Source of the DNA: Mesostigma viride
Lineage: Eukaryota; Streptophyta; Mesostigmatophyceae; Mesostigmatales; Mesostigmataceae
Direction of reading: 5' to 3'
DNA: 64,000 bases
Assembly: GCA_009746045.1 (NCBI GenBank)
Contig: RPFO01000595.1
Coordinates: 960,010-1,024,009, forward strand
The notes under the pieces are model-generated. The model did not search any database and was not told the origin of the DNA. It was given only the letters and a program-made list of their open reading frames with translations. Both the position numbers and the translations under genes were made by a program. How positions within the stretch are numbered: position 1 is the first letter of the stretch; every line of letters begins with the position of its first letter. Of this stretch, positions 32,001 through 42,110 are shown one piece after another.

Positions 32001-35000
32001 GCAGCCGCTCGGTGCGCACCTCCCCCACAATGCGCTCGCCCGTCTGTTGTTCCAGCGCGGCAACGGTCGCGGACAGGTAGGTGGACAGGTAGGCCTGCGG
32101 GGTACAATATTTGACAGCGTCCAACCGATTAGGTTGGGAAGCGAAGGCCACCCGAATGGGTGGGAGGGGGATGCCACCCGATCGTGGGTTGCTGTAAGCC
32201 GATGCAGGGCACATGGCTGTAGTGGCAGAACTAATCGGACAAGCAAGGCGGACAGGCACAGCCTTTCTCTATACCTCTCCACCCTGCTGGTCCACGCAGC
32301 CCAAGTGTCGCCAGGTCACAGACTTTTGTTTGTCCTACCAGTAGAGCGCCCCACACGGAACGGCTATTACAACGCACCTCACCCAGCAAAACCCCTTCAT
32401 CTCTACCACAACCCCAACCGCTCGTCCATGCAGCCCAGAACTTCTATAGAGCTCTTTGCTAACCCCGTTTACTATACTAAGCTCCTTGCTAAGCTCCTTG
32501 CTAAGATCCTTGCTAAGCTCCTTGCTAAGCTCCTTGCTAAGCTCCTTGCTAAGCTCCTTGCTACGCCCGGTTACGAAACTAAGCTCCTTGCTAAGCACTT
32601 TACTAAGCTCCTTGCTAAGCTCTTTACTAAGCTCCTTGCTACGCCCGTTTACTCTACAAAGATCCTTGCTAAGCTCCTTACTAAGCTCCTTGCTACGCCT
32701 GTGTACTTTACTAAGCTCCGTGCTAAGCCCCGTGCCAAGCCCTTGCTAAGGTCGTGCTGCCTGTCACACCATCTGCTGTTATCCGTGCGCACCTCCTCGT
32801 CGACGCAGCCCAGCAGCACCGTCTCATCAAGCCATCACAAGCCCTCCCAACTCAGATCACGCTCGTTCATGCTAGTGTACAACATGCCCCCACCTGCTCG
32901 TCCACACAAGCCCGCTAGTACGCTGCCACTTCTCAAAACATGTGTGAAGTCCTATAGCCCGTCACACAAGCAATCACCATGCCCCCACCTGCTCGTCCAT
33001 GCACGCCATGAGGCGCAGATTACAAAACTCTTTAATACGAAGTCTTCCCGATACTATCATGCCAGTATCGTGCCAGTTCTAGACCCACCTGCTCTTCACA
33101 GGATCTTCATTGCAGGATTCTTCATCAGCCACTATCATGCTAGCGTCACGCCAGTATCGTGCCAGTTGGTCCGTGACCCACCTGCTCGTCGGGACAGCCC
33201 CGGAACAGCTCCTTATCAAAGTCCCGATCATGACAACGAGTCCTACCCGACAGTGATATACGCCAGCAACACGCCAAAATCTACGCTCACATGCGCGTCC
33301 CCGCCGCCCAGGACGATATCCTCCCCCTCCAAGTATCCCCAGCGCAGCAGTGCCGCAAAGCTGTGCTGGCTGCATACCTCTTCAGCATTACAAGATCTAA
33401 CCCGCCATGGCCATTACAAGTCCTACCCGCTAGTATCATACTAGCATCCCTGACCCACCTGCTTGTTCACACAGCCCAGGAATACATTCTCGCCAAGCCG
33501 TCAAAACGACACCAATAACACACGACACTAATTCCTACCCGAAAGTATCACACTATCGACATGCCAGTATTCTGATTTGGCACGCCGCAAAGGTGAAAAC
33601 CATTTGCGCCAGTATCTCCACCCGCCTGCTCATCCCCACCCAGTGCTGTGGCCCATCATGCTTCCAGCGTCCTTCTATGCGCCCACCTGCTCGTCCACGC
33701 AGCCCATGAATCGGCCCTCGTTCCAGCGACCTCAGGACAGATCCATCCTGCTAGTGACATCATGGCAGCATGATGCAAGTCCCATAAAGGTAGCCTGGTG
33801 CCCACCATGCACCCACCTGCTCCTCCACGCATCCCAGCAACGACTCGCCATTCCGTTACAAGGTGACATTAATCACTGCCACCCATATCATGCTCGTAAC
33901 AAGCAACTTTCACCACCCACCTGCTCATCCACACAGCCGCAGCCCAGCAACGACTCCTCGAAGTCTTAAAAAAGACCATAGGCCCTACCCATTCATGTCA
34001 TGCCAGTAACGCGCCCGTATACCTCGCCCACCTCCTCGTCCACACAGCCTATTACGTGCTCCTCCTCCACACGCCGTTATCATCCCTACCCCCCATCACG
34101 ATATTCTTCTCGTCCCACCTGCTTGTCCACACGGCCTATTACGTGCTCCTCCCCCACACGCCGTTATCATCCCTACCCCCGTCACGATATTCTTCTCGTC
34201 CCACCTGCTTGTCCACACGGCCTATTACGTGCTCCTCCCCCACACGCCGTTATCATCCCTACCCCCCGTCACGATATTCTTCTCGTCCCACCTGCTTGTC
34301 CACACGGCCTATCACGTGCTCCTCCCCCACACGCCGTTATCATCCCTACCCCCCGTCACGATATTCTTCTCGTCCCACCTGCTTGTCCACACGGCCTATT
34401 ACGTGCTCCTCCTCCACACGCCGTTATCACCCCAATCCCACGTCACAGTATTCATCTCATCCCACCTGCTCGTCCACACAGCCCATGAGTTTCTCCTCTT
34501 CCGCACGCCATTAGCAGCCCACCTATAGGACCTGCTCACAAAAAGCAAAGTCCTCTCCCCTGTCACACTGTCACCCACCTGCTCATCCACGCAGCCCAGC
34601 AGCAGCTCCTCATTCGCCGTGAGGTTCCATCGCAGCAGCGCCGACATTTCCATCGACGTGCACATGTACGAGAAAAGAGAGATTTGTGGCCGGCCTGTCT
34701 GGTTGGCCGCGAGCCGCGAGAGCACCCCCAGGGTCGTCGGGACTATGAAGTTATTGAAGGAAATCATAATCAGGGTATCTGTGGGAGGCTGCGTGCCCAG
34801 CTCGCCCCACAATCGGGTGTAGAGGGGCTCGACGAGCGCCTCCTCGCCGAGAAAGGGGTCCACCCCGTCCATGACCTGAGGGGTGGGGACAGGTTAAGGT
34901 GGGCCAGGATCACTTACAATCGATTCCTATACGAATCCAGCCATGAATAACATCTCGATTCATACACGCAACTGAAGTGATAGTAGTCAAGTACATGATG

Positions 35001-38000
35001 GGCCAGGACGGGCGGAGCTAGGGCCAGGTGATTGGTAAAAAGAACAGGGGTTGTAACCTCATGAGGCACCTGACTGTCAAAAGCATGATCTGGTCACTGG
35101 GACGGGGTCATATAGGGGTCATAGGTCCCATATATGTGTGTGATTCACACTCACGAGGTGATTCCTGGGTAGACTGCATGCATGGAGCAGTGAGAGCCAG
35201 GGAAGGGAGTTGCCTTGCAAAGCTGTAGGCAGTGCAGGTGCGGGTGACTCAAGACGGGTAGTACATGCCTGATTACCACGATACCACGCCCACCTCTTCT
35301 GGTCAAGCCAACATTTTCACAACCCCCCTTGAAAAGGCGGAGAGTTTGGGGATCCAACCGCCGGAAAGGGCAAAGGTGACTGCCTTGAAAGGTGACAGGC
35401 ACAGCAGGTTAACACGAGGCAGGCCCCTTTCAAACAAGTGCCGGAGGACCGAGGCTCACGTGCAGTACACAAGGAAAACGCAGCCCCAGCCGTCAAAAAC
35501 GGCCACTGCAGGCCCGGGCAATGAGAGAAAGGCAACCCAGGAATGGGGAGTGCTGGTTTGCGCACGTAAAAGGGAGAAAGATAAGAAGAGAGATGAGAAG
35601 ACTGCTCGTGCGGGAAAAGGCACACTGCAGCCTGGCACTGCCGAGCCAGTAGCCATAACAATAGTAAGGGCGACAGTACAGGTTTCGATCTGTCTATTTT
35701 GATACCAATCTATCCAACCTATCAGTGCTATTTAATCAATACAGGGAGCGCATGGATCTCACCTGCACGGTCTCGTTTGTTTCCGGGTTTATGAACAGCG
35801 CCCATGGGCCCGTGCGCTGGCGGGCGTCCCACCGGACCCAGGGGGGGAAGTCCCAGGTCCCTGAGGGGAACACAAACGCCCCGCCCAGGTAGCTCGTGGC
35901 CAGACCGTGCATGAGCGACCACGTTGGCGTGATGTAGCCGAGGTTGTTGTTTCCCAGGACGTGTTTCCGCCCGAGCTGCAGCGCAGAGACCCCCAGGTGG
36001 CGCCCCGCGGTGTGCGGGTCATTCCCTACAAATGCCCTTGCATTGTACTTGCCCAGGAACGCGTCGATGCTCGCGGCGGGTGTCTGCACGTAGGCCAAGT
36101 AGAGGGGTTTCCCCGACATCGCAACCGTGCGCATCGCGGCCGCTAACCGGGGGTTGATGTCAGCCGTGAACGCGTCGAGGGAGATGGCGCCACGATACAA
36201 GGAGCCGTTCGCGACTTCGGCGTATTCAGGGATTTGGGCAGTGTCGTCGATGTCGTTGTAAATTTTCCTGAGGGGAGGGTGGTTAGGGGGGGGGGGGGAG
36301 GAAAAGAAAAAAAGGAGAAAAAAAGGAAAAGGAGCGAGACAATGGGCGGGAGCAGGTGCAGAAGCATGACCAAATGAAAAAAAGAGGTAACGATAAGGGG
36401 TAGGGGACGTTCGACTCAGTTTCGGGTTTGAAGTTCTTGTAGATGTTCCTGGCAACATGAAGGGGCATGCCAGCGGAAGGGATGGTAATCATAGGGTCCG
36501 GGTCCAAAAAGAAAAAGGGTGGTTAAATAGGTCACCGTTGATGTTTGTGAGGGGACGGTGGTGAGGGGGAGAGGGAGGAGGGGCATGCAGGTGGTATGGT
36601 TTGAAGCTCCTTGGTCTGGGCAGCGCCACCGAGGTCATCGTAGATGTTCGTGGATGACAGGGTGAGGGGGTAAGGGTGAAGGGGTGACCAGGCAAGTGAA
36701 GGGTCGTGCATGGGAGGGTAGGTCTGCGTTGTTCGTAGGGAGATGAATGGGGGGTCAGGGTCTGTGTTCATGACAAGACGTGATGGATGGGGAAGCTCAT
36801 GCAAGGTATGAGGTGACCATGTTAGATACCAGAGGCAGGTGGCAGGAGTAAATGAAAAAAAATGGTTGGGTGAGAGGGACAGCTTGGCCCTGGCAAATGT
36901 GAATAGGGATGTTCACGAAAGGTAGCAGCGGGGTACACAGGCAGCTGGGGCATGGGCTATTCCAATTGGAATATTAGGCCAAAAAACAGGTCCCTCCCTC
37001 AAGCCATTGTAAAGGTGGTGTGCGAAATCCTATCAATACATACCGATGGAAGGTGAACCCCGATATGCATCTCATGGTGTAACTCATGGTTTAAACCCTA
37101 TAGATACGTGGCCGTAAAACCTCAGCCACACTAGGCCTCTCATTCTACGTCAACTCCCATCAATACATACCAAGGAAAGGAAGACCCAGACAGGAATCTC
37201 TCGACATCCTTCAAGCCCTGATAGAGGTGGTGCGATGTCAACAGCCGCTTAGGCATTGATCCGATGACTTTAAACCTGACGTCCGTGCGGTCAAAGCAGG
37301 GGCACCCCGACGCGGTCACCGGGAGCACCCCTGGGTCACCGCACACGGGGTTCCCTGCCGCACGGCAAACCTCGCGCTGCATGGTGGCATTTGTCACCTG
37401 CACGGGGACGGGGACGGGGACGGGGACGGGGACGGGGACGGGGACGGGGACGGGGACGGGGACGGGGACGGGGACGGGGACGGGGACGGGGACGGGGACG
37501 GGGACGGGGACCGGGACGGGGACCGGGACGGGGACCGGGACGGGGACGGGGACGGGGACCGGGACGGGGACCGGGACGGGGACCGGGACGGGGACCGGGA
37601 CGGGGACCGGGACGGGGACCGGGACGGGGACCGGGACGGGGACCGGGACGGGGACCGGGACGGGGACCGGGACGGGGACCGGGACGGGGACCGGGACGGG
37701 GACCGGGACGGGGACCGGGACGGGGACCGGGACGGGGACCGGGACGGGGACCGGGACGGGGACCGGGACGGGGACCGGGACGGGGACCGGGACGGGGACC
37801 GGGACGGGGACCGGGACGGGGACCGGGACGGGGACCGGGACGGGGACCGGGACGGGGACCGGGACGGGGACCGGGACGGGGACCGGGACGGGGACCGGGA
37901 CGGGGACCGGGACGGGGACCGGGACGGGGACCGGGACGGGGACCGGGACGGGGACCGGGACGGGGACCGGGACGGGGACCGGGACGGGGACCGGGACGGG

Positions 38001-40568
38001 GACGGGGACGGGGAAGGGGACGGGGACGGGGACGGGGAAGGGGAAGGGGAAGGGGAAGGGGAAGGGAAGGGGAAGGGGAAGGGGAAGGGGAAGGGGAAGG
38101 GGAAGGGGAAGGGGAAGGGGAAGGGGAAGGGGAAGGGGAAGGGGAAGGGGAAGGGAAGGGGAAGGGGAAGGGGAAGGGGAAGGGAAGGGGAAGGGGAAGG
38201 GGAAGGGGAAGGGGAAGGGGAAGGGAAGGGGAAGGGGAAGGGGAAGGGGAAGGGGAAGGGGAAGGGAAGGGAAGGGGAAGGGGAAGGGGAAGGGGAAGGG
38301 AAGGGGAAGGGGAAGGGGAAGGGGAAGGGGAAGGGAAGGGGAAGGGGAAGGGAAGGGGAAGGGGAAGGGGAAGGGAAGGGGAAGGGAAGGGGAAGGGGAA
38401 GGGGAAGGGGAAGGGGAAGGGAAGGGAAGGGGAAGGGGAAGGGGAAGGGAAGGGGAAGGGGAAGGGGAAGGGGAAGGGGAAGGGGAAGGGGAAGGGGAAG
38501 GGGAAGGGGAAGGGGAAGGGGAAGGGGAAGGGGAAGGGGAAGGGAAGGGGAAGGGAAGGGAAGGGAAGGGGAAGGGAAGGGGAAGGGGAAGGGGAAGGGG
38601 AAGGGGAAGGGGAAGGGAAGGGGAAGGGGAAGGGAAGGGGAAGGGGAAGGGGAAGGGGAAGGGGAAGGGAAGGGGAAGGGAAGGGGAAGGGGAAGGGGAA
38701 GGGGAAGGGGAAGGGAAGGGGAAGGGGAAAGAAAATGTCTTGGTCATGTCCAAGTAAAACTGTGGCATCCTAATCAAAAGCAAGGACACAATCCCTGTCA
38801 GTGCCGCCTTCCACTTTCCGGGAATGAGTTAAAGTGTGGCATACTATGGACCTGCCTGCCCTCGTTGCGGTCAGCTAGCCCTCAAGGGCACACAATGCTA
38901 GCTAGCCCCACTGGAGTGCCAGCGAGACAACTACAAGTCAGCTCTGCCTAACTACTAGGTCTACATACATTTCTACACGGCCGCACCACCTCCGTGCTAC
39001 GTGGTGAAGAGCTGAGATCATGAGTATGCGGTAACAGTAATACTGCAAGTACTTACTAGCAGTAGCGTACCTACGAATGTCTTGACATACCTGCACCCCG
39101 TGACATACTGAACCTCCACGCAGCGACACATCTCCATGTGGCAACGCACCTATACAAGCAGTAACGATTACCTACATGCAGGAGCATACCTACATGCAGC
39201 AGACTACTTTCGTGCAATAGAAGACTGATATGTGCAACAACATACGTACATACGATACCAATGTACTTACATGTTGTAAAAGATGTAAATACCTACAATA
39301 GTATCTAGATACCTACCTACATTAGAACATACATCCTACATCCATACACATACGTGTCGTAAAAGATCTAAATACCTACACGCAGCAAAAAAATGAGCAG
39401 TACAGGTGGTGAAAGATCTAAATACATACATGCAGCGAAAAATCTAAATGAGCAGTACCCTACCTACAGGTAGGAAAAGATCTAAATACATACATGCAGC
39501 AAAACATCTAAATGAGCAGTACCCTATACCGACAGGTAGTAAAAGGTGTAGATACCTACATGCAGCAAAAAATCTAAATGAGCAGTACCATACCTGAGTG
39601 CAGCAACGTACAAACTGACAAAGTGCTGCCGTGGCCAACTGGCTGTCAACCGGCCCAGACATCCCAAGCAAACTCTGCATACTTGGGATGCGACCACGTT
39701 AGGCTCTTACACAAAGGCCCCGTCCCTCGCAAAGTCATACCAACCTTCTTTTTGCGCACAAAAGAGGGTGCACCAAAGGGTGCTTCTACACTAGATCATC
39801 CACCACACGCCCAACAGGCGCACACAACCCTGAATCGCAACCTAGAAACCCATCCAAAACACCGGTAAATCATGCATAAACCCATGAGCGTGTCCAAGGG
39901 GGTCCTCAACTCACCAGCTGGCCCCTTCGGCTGTATATCGTGACCCCCGTCTGCACGTCCGACGTAACCATCTGGCCGGTGTGGCGCTCTGCAAACGCCA
40001 GCGCCAGCGCCACGTACCCCTGCGTGTACAACCCTAAGTCCGCCACCACGACCGGCTCCCCCGCGCGCACGTCCGTTAGCAAGCCCACCGACGTCTCGTA
40101 CACCGCGAGCACGATATCCGCCGAACCCCCTCCCACCCCCGCGAGGGCTGACTTGACCCTCACATACGTCGAGTAGTCCTTGAGGCCGAGGACCACCCGC
40201 CGCCCGATGTGGCTGGTGACCAGCTCCGTCACGTACGTCATCAGGCTGGAGACAACGGCGTGGACCTCGACAGTGAGCCCCCGCTCCTGGAAGATGTTTC
40301 CTAGCAGCCGGCACCGGCTGTGCCATGTGGCGTCGTCCACGTCGAGCGTCACACAGTCGAAATGCTGGCCGCCCTCGGCAAAGAGGCGTTTCGCGAGCGA
40401 GGTCGCGAGGGCCACCTCGTCGGGGCCAACGAGGCAGAGTGAAGCGCGCATGGGGCCTCCCAGGGAGGTCTCGCGCTTCTGGAGCGACCAGACGAGGTCG
40501 GGGTCTCCGCCACCCACAAGGTAGATCGGAACGCCAGCCGTGTGGGCGGCGGCGAGCGACGGTAGAAG
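24870..40568 (-). CDS. Receptor-type class III nucleotide cyclase, N-terminus not found
   Basis: Ten exons with GT-AG borders: 40568-39915, 37397-37171, 36267-35763, 34875-34579, 32094-31476, 30693-30620, 28875-28363, 27881-27391, 26301-26076, 25586-24870. Their lengths sum to 4,323 nt, 1,440 codons plus TAG, and every junction keeps phase. Domains: type 1 periplasmic-binding-like domain (about residues 1-218), a second one (about 240-600), EGF-like motif (about 652-689), transmembrane helix (about 703-728), cyclase domain 1 (about 760-960), cyclase domain 2 (about 1005-1215), and a Ser/Arg-rich tail. The likely role is making cAMP or cGMP at the membrane in response to a ligand; substrate and ligand are unknown. 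Domain 1 keeps the first metal Asp but lacks the Asn/Arg pair; domain 2 is the reverse. Upstream exons with the signal peptide and the start of the first binding domain were not found. Confidence 0.85.
26076..26301 (-). CDS. Cyclase exon i: catalytic Asn/Arg of domain 2
   Basis: Acceptor CCCTGCAG before 26301, donor CTTAAG|GTAAGT at 26076, phase 2 to 0. [19 protein letters not shown] keeps the Asn and Arg that stabilise the transition state in class III cyclases. Confidence 0.85.
26985..27262. repeat. Hexanucleotide array GGCGAT switching to AACGAT in a cyclase intron
   Basis: About 25 copies of GGCGAT from about 26987 change abruptly at about 27132 to about 21 copies of AACGAT, then break up into ATAATAATC. 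The open frames through it are artefacts of the repeat. Confidence 0.9.
27272..27412 (-). repeat. Duplicated exon h end with splice donor
   Basis: About 48 bases covering the last coding bases of exon h and the first intron bases (27365-27412) recur at about 27274-27321. The donor GTAAATGAGCC is present in both copies. Confidence 0.75.
27391..27881 (-). CDS. Cyclase exon h: end of domain 1, start of domain 2
   Basis: Acceptor TGCACCAG before 27881, donor TTCAG|GTAAAT at 27391, phase 0 to 2. [20 protein letters not shown] is the typical end of an algal cyclase domain. [14 protein letters not shown] then starts domain 2 with Tyr where the first metal Asp should be. [11 protein letters not shown] follows. 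Confidence 0.8.
28363..28875 (-). CDS. Cyclase exon g: body of cyclase domain 1
   Basis: Acceptor TTGGCACAG before 28875, donor CACATG|GTGAGT at 28363, 171 codons. [11 protein letters not shown] stands where GDxFxxxF is usual, so the second metal Asp is displaced. VVDQAAAI replaces VNxAxRI, losing the transition-state Asn and Arg. An insert of about 50 residues precedes [14 protein letters not shown]. Confidence 0.82.
28992..29036. repeat. AAT trinucleotide microsatellite
   Basis: About 15 ATA/AAT units within the intron between exons f and g. It is flanked on both sides by copies of the exon g start region (about 28955 and 29065). Confidence 0.9.
29451..29580. repeat. GGGT tetranucleotide microsatellite
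   Basis: About 32 units of GTGG/GGGT in the f-g intron, interrupted once near 29532. The strand carrying GGGT could form G-quadruplexes. Confidence 0.9.
29640..29745. repeat. Short tandem duplication in the f-g intron
   Basis: GGCTGGCGCAGGTACAAGGT occurs twice, about 57 bases apart, with a similar upstream CACGCAGGC/CACGCCAGG. It is not clearly derived from an exon. Confidence 0.6.
30275..30465. repeat. Minisatellite, about 22-bp unit
   Basis: About nine units centred on GTGGCTGCTGCAAGTAA, with moderate divergence, in the f-g intron. Confidence 0.8.
30620..30693 (-). CDS. Cyclase exon f: 74-nt mini-exon with the catalytic metal Asp
   Basis: Acceptor GGCTTCAG before 30693, donor CAGTCA|GTATGT at 30620, phase 1 to 0, 25 codons including the split one. 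It reads [12 protein letters not shown], the DxEGxT/SxLW signature of class III cyclases. It is too short to appear as a separate ORF and is supported by exact phase agreement on both sides. Confidence 0.78.
31476..32094 (-). CDS. Cyclase exon e: EGF-like motif, transmembrane helix, start of cyclase domain 1
   Basis: Acceptor CCCCGCAG before 32094, donor ATCG|GTGGGT at 31476, phase 0 to 1. It contains CSGHGKC ... [12 protein letters not shown] (EGF-like), then a helix [20 protein letters not shown] followed by ARRR as stop-transfer. The first cyclase strand ACITAVAI ends the exon; the metal Asp codon is split with the next exon. Confidence 0.82.
32285..34579 (-). repeat. Array of copies of exon d's 3' end and splice donor filling the d-e intron
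   Basis: On the plus strand the motif CCCACCTGCTCNTCCAC, the reverse of the exon end GTGGATGAGCAG plus GTGGG donor, recurs at about 32885, 32985, 33083, 33177, 33463, 33683, 33807, 33917, 34028, 34112, 34200, 34288, 34376 and 34457. The original is at 34573-34590. The unit becomes a regular array of about 88 bp at 34029-34480. Spacing is irregular further into the intron. Confidence 0.85.
32455..32760. repeat. 12-bp minisatellite GCTAAGCTCCTT in the d-e intron
   Basis: About 20 units, some diverged to GCTACGCCCGTTTAC. No coding role. Confidence 0.85.
34579..34875 (-). CDS. Cyclase exon d: second lobe of the binding domain
   Basis: Acceptor CCCCTCAG before 34875, donor GATGAGCAG|GTGGGT at 34579, 99 codons, phase 0 to 0. 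The exon end (LLGCVDEQ) corresponds to the ligand-site DQQ region of the family. This exon end with its donor is the apparent source of the repeats in the next intron. Confidence 0.8.
35763..36267 (-). CDS. Cyclase exon c: core of second binding domain
   Basis: Acceptor CCCCTCAG before 36267, donor GTGCAG|GTGAGA at 35763, phase 2 to 0. [20 protein letters not shown] matches the hinge/second-lobe entry of type 1 binding proteins (usually DN..AG..A..L). Confidence 0.8.
36420..36680 (-). repeat. Degenerate copies of exon c's 5' end in the b-c intron
   Basis: The start of exon c reads [14 protein letters not shown]. Minus-strand translations at about 36640-36600 ([14 protein letters not shown]) and 36445-36420 ([11 protein letters not shown]) are recognisably the same segment, and a third trace lies near 36535. 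The acceptor AG is lost in the clearest copy. Confidence 0.7.
37171..37397 (-). CDS. Cyclase exon b: Cys-rich linker into the second binding domain
   Basis: Acceptor CCCCGTGCAG before 37397, donor TTG|GTATGT at 37171, phase 0 to 2. Five cysteines ([14 protein letters not shown] and neighbours) suggest extracellular disulfides, followed by [20 protein letters not shown] at the start of a second binding fold. The acceptor's pyrimidine tract is the edge of the 37.4-38.7-kb satellite. Confidence 0.75.
37403..38729. repeat. 1.3-kb compound microsatellite abutting a splice acceptor
   Basis: Three blocks: GGGGAC (37403-37510), a 12-bp unit GGGGACCGGGAC (37511-38000), then GGGGAAG/GGGAAG units (38030-38729). 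On the gene strand it is (CCCCGT)n ending directly in the CAG acceptor of exon b. Several long open frames through it are repeat artefacts. Confidence 0.93.
39265..39600. repeat. Minisatellite, about 63-bp unit, in the a-b intron
   Basis: Units contain AAAAGATCTAAATAC, CATGCAGCAAAA and AAATGAGCAGTACC; three good copies at 39405-39595 and weaker ones before. Confidence 0.8.
39915..40568 (-). CDS. Cyclase exon a: first periplasmic-binding-like domain
   Basis: Acceptor CACACGCAG before 40568, donor CTG|GTGAGT at 39915, phase 0 to 0, 218 codons. Motifs such as [18 protein letters not shown], a central [13 protein letters not shown] and a C-terminal [21 protein letters not shown] follow the sugar-binding type 1 fold. 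The N-terminal half of the fold must lie in missing upstream exons. Confidence 0.8.
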
Positions 40569-40664
40569 CTGCGTGTGGTGACGGGGGGCGGGATGAAATG
40601 AGACGAAACGAAATAGGATGCAATCAAGAAGCTGCTTTGCATGTGGTAATGTGATGGATTGTGA

Positions 40665-41480
40665 TGTGATGGGTTGTGAGGGAGTGTGGTGGATTGTCAT
40701 GGGTTGTGAGGGAGTGTGGTGGATTGTCATGGGTTGTGAGGGAAGGTGGTGGATTGTCATGGGTTGTGAGGGAGGGTGGTGGATTGTCATGGGTTGTGAG
40801 GGAGTGTGGTGGATTGTCATGGGTTGTGAGGGAGGGTGGTGGATTGTCATGGGTTGTGAGGGAGGGTGGTGGATTGTCATGGGCTGTGAGGGAGTGTATG
40901 GCTTGTCATGGGTTGTGAGGGAGGGTGGTGGATTGTCATGGGTTGTGAGGGAGTGTGGTGGACTGTCAAGGGTTGTGAGGGAAGGTGGTGGATTGTCATG
41001 GGTTGTGAGGGAGGGTGGTGGATTGTCATGGGCTGTGAGGGAAGGTGGTGGATTGTCATGGGTTGTGAGGGAGTGTGGTGGCTTGTCATGGGTTGTGAGG
41101 GAGGGTGGTGGATTGTCATGGGTTGTGAGGGAGGGTGGTGGACTGTCAAGGGTTGTGAGGGAAGGTGGTGGATTGTCATGGGTTGTGAGGGAGGGTGGTG
41201 GATTGTCATGGGCTGTGAGGGAGGGTGGTGGATTGTCATGGGTTGTGAGGGAGGGTGGTGGATTGTCATGGGTTGTGAGGGAGTGTGGTGGCTTGTCATG
41301 GGTTGTGAGGGAGGATGGTGGATTGTCATGGGTTGTGAGGGAGTGTGGTGGACTGTCAAGGGTTGTGAGGGAAGGTTGTGGATGGTCATGGGTTGTGAGG
41401 GAGGGTGGTGGATTGTCATGGGCTGTGAGGGAGGATGGTGGATTGTCATGGGTTGTGAGGGAAGGTAGTGGAATGAAAGG
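40665..41480. repeat. 30-bp minisatellite upstream of exon a
   Basis: About 27 units built on GGTGGATTGTCATGGGTTGT followed by GAGGGA, with recurrent single-base variants. The flank GGGGGCGGGAT near exon a's acceptor (about 40587) recurs after the array (about 41497), so the array lies between two copies of a duplicated segment. Collagen-like and HHPPSQP-rich open frames here are artefacts. Confidence 0.9.
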
Positions 41481-41719
41481 GAATGTGAAGTGGCAGGGGG
41501 CGGGATTGAATTGGATTTAGCCGTATTTTATGAGATCAGAATCTTGTCATTCGTGCCCCAAATCTTTCGCTTGGGACAGTGAATAGGGCCGGCTTAAGTT
41601 TGGGTCGGCAAAGGGGACAGGATCCGATCCGAGATGGTGGGGTGGGCAGCTCGTAGAAACGGGGCCTGGGACTAGACACGGGAGACTGCAACACATACAT
41701 GATGTAGTTGGGGGCAGGG

Positions 41720-42110
41720 TCATGCTATGGGATGTTATATGGGCAGGATGGCGAGGGGCCAGGATATTTCTACAAAGGATTGTGGAGGGGGCAGGTATTG
41801 TATGCAGGAGGGGGTGGGGCAGGATTCTACACAAGAGCATGGCGGGGGCATGTTACACCAGGCAAAAGCGTGGTATGGGTAGTGTTATACTTAAGAAAGA
41901 GCGCGGTGGGGGTAGTGTTACAATTAGGCAAGGGCGCGGTGGGGGCAGCGTTATGATTGGGCAACAGCGTGGTGAGGTTAGTGCTATACTTAGGCAAGAG
42001 CATGGCAGGGGCATGTTAAGTTTAGGCTAGAGCGTGGTGGGGGTAAAAAAAAATTAGGCAATCTAGCGCGGTGGGGGTTAAGTGTTATAAGTAGGCAGGA
42101 GCAGGATGTA
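41720..42110. repeat. Diverged minisatellite, about 36-bp unit
   Basis: Units contain GCGCGGTGGGGGTAGTGTTA and TTAGGCAAGAGC with heavy divergence. No gene is recognised on either strand from 41480 to 43308. Confidence 0.7.

Noticed and set aside
34029-34480. CRISPR-like array of regular repeats
   Set aside because: Repeat and spacer are both conserved between units, so it is a tandem minisatellite, and it derives from an adjacent exon end in a eukaryotic gene.
37264-38789. Very long open frames (Gly-Thr, Arg-Gly-Pro and Pro-Val/Pro-Phe repeats) as structural proteins
   Set aside because: They are open on both strands in several frames because the DNA is a stop-free 6- or 12-bp satellite. 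Only the last part, after the acceptor at 37397, is coding.
40618-41520. Trp/Gly-rich or HHPPSQP-rich repeat protein
   Set aside because: A 30-bp minisatellite (multiple of three) keeps frames open on both strands; it lies in an intron or 5' flank of the cyclase gene.
41547-41840. Missing N-terminal exon of the cyclase (97-aa minus frame)
   Set aside because: Its Pro/Ser/Cys-rich translation lacks any binding-fold motif and there is no phase-consistent donor leading to exon a.
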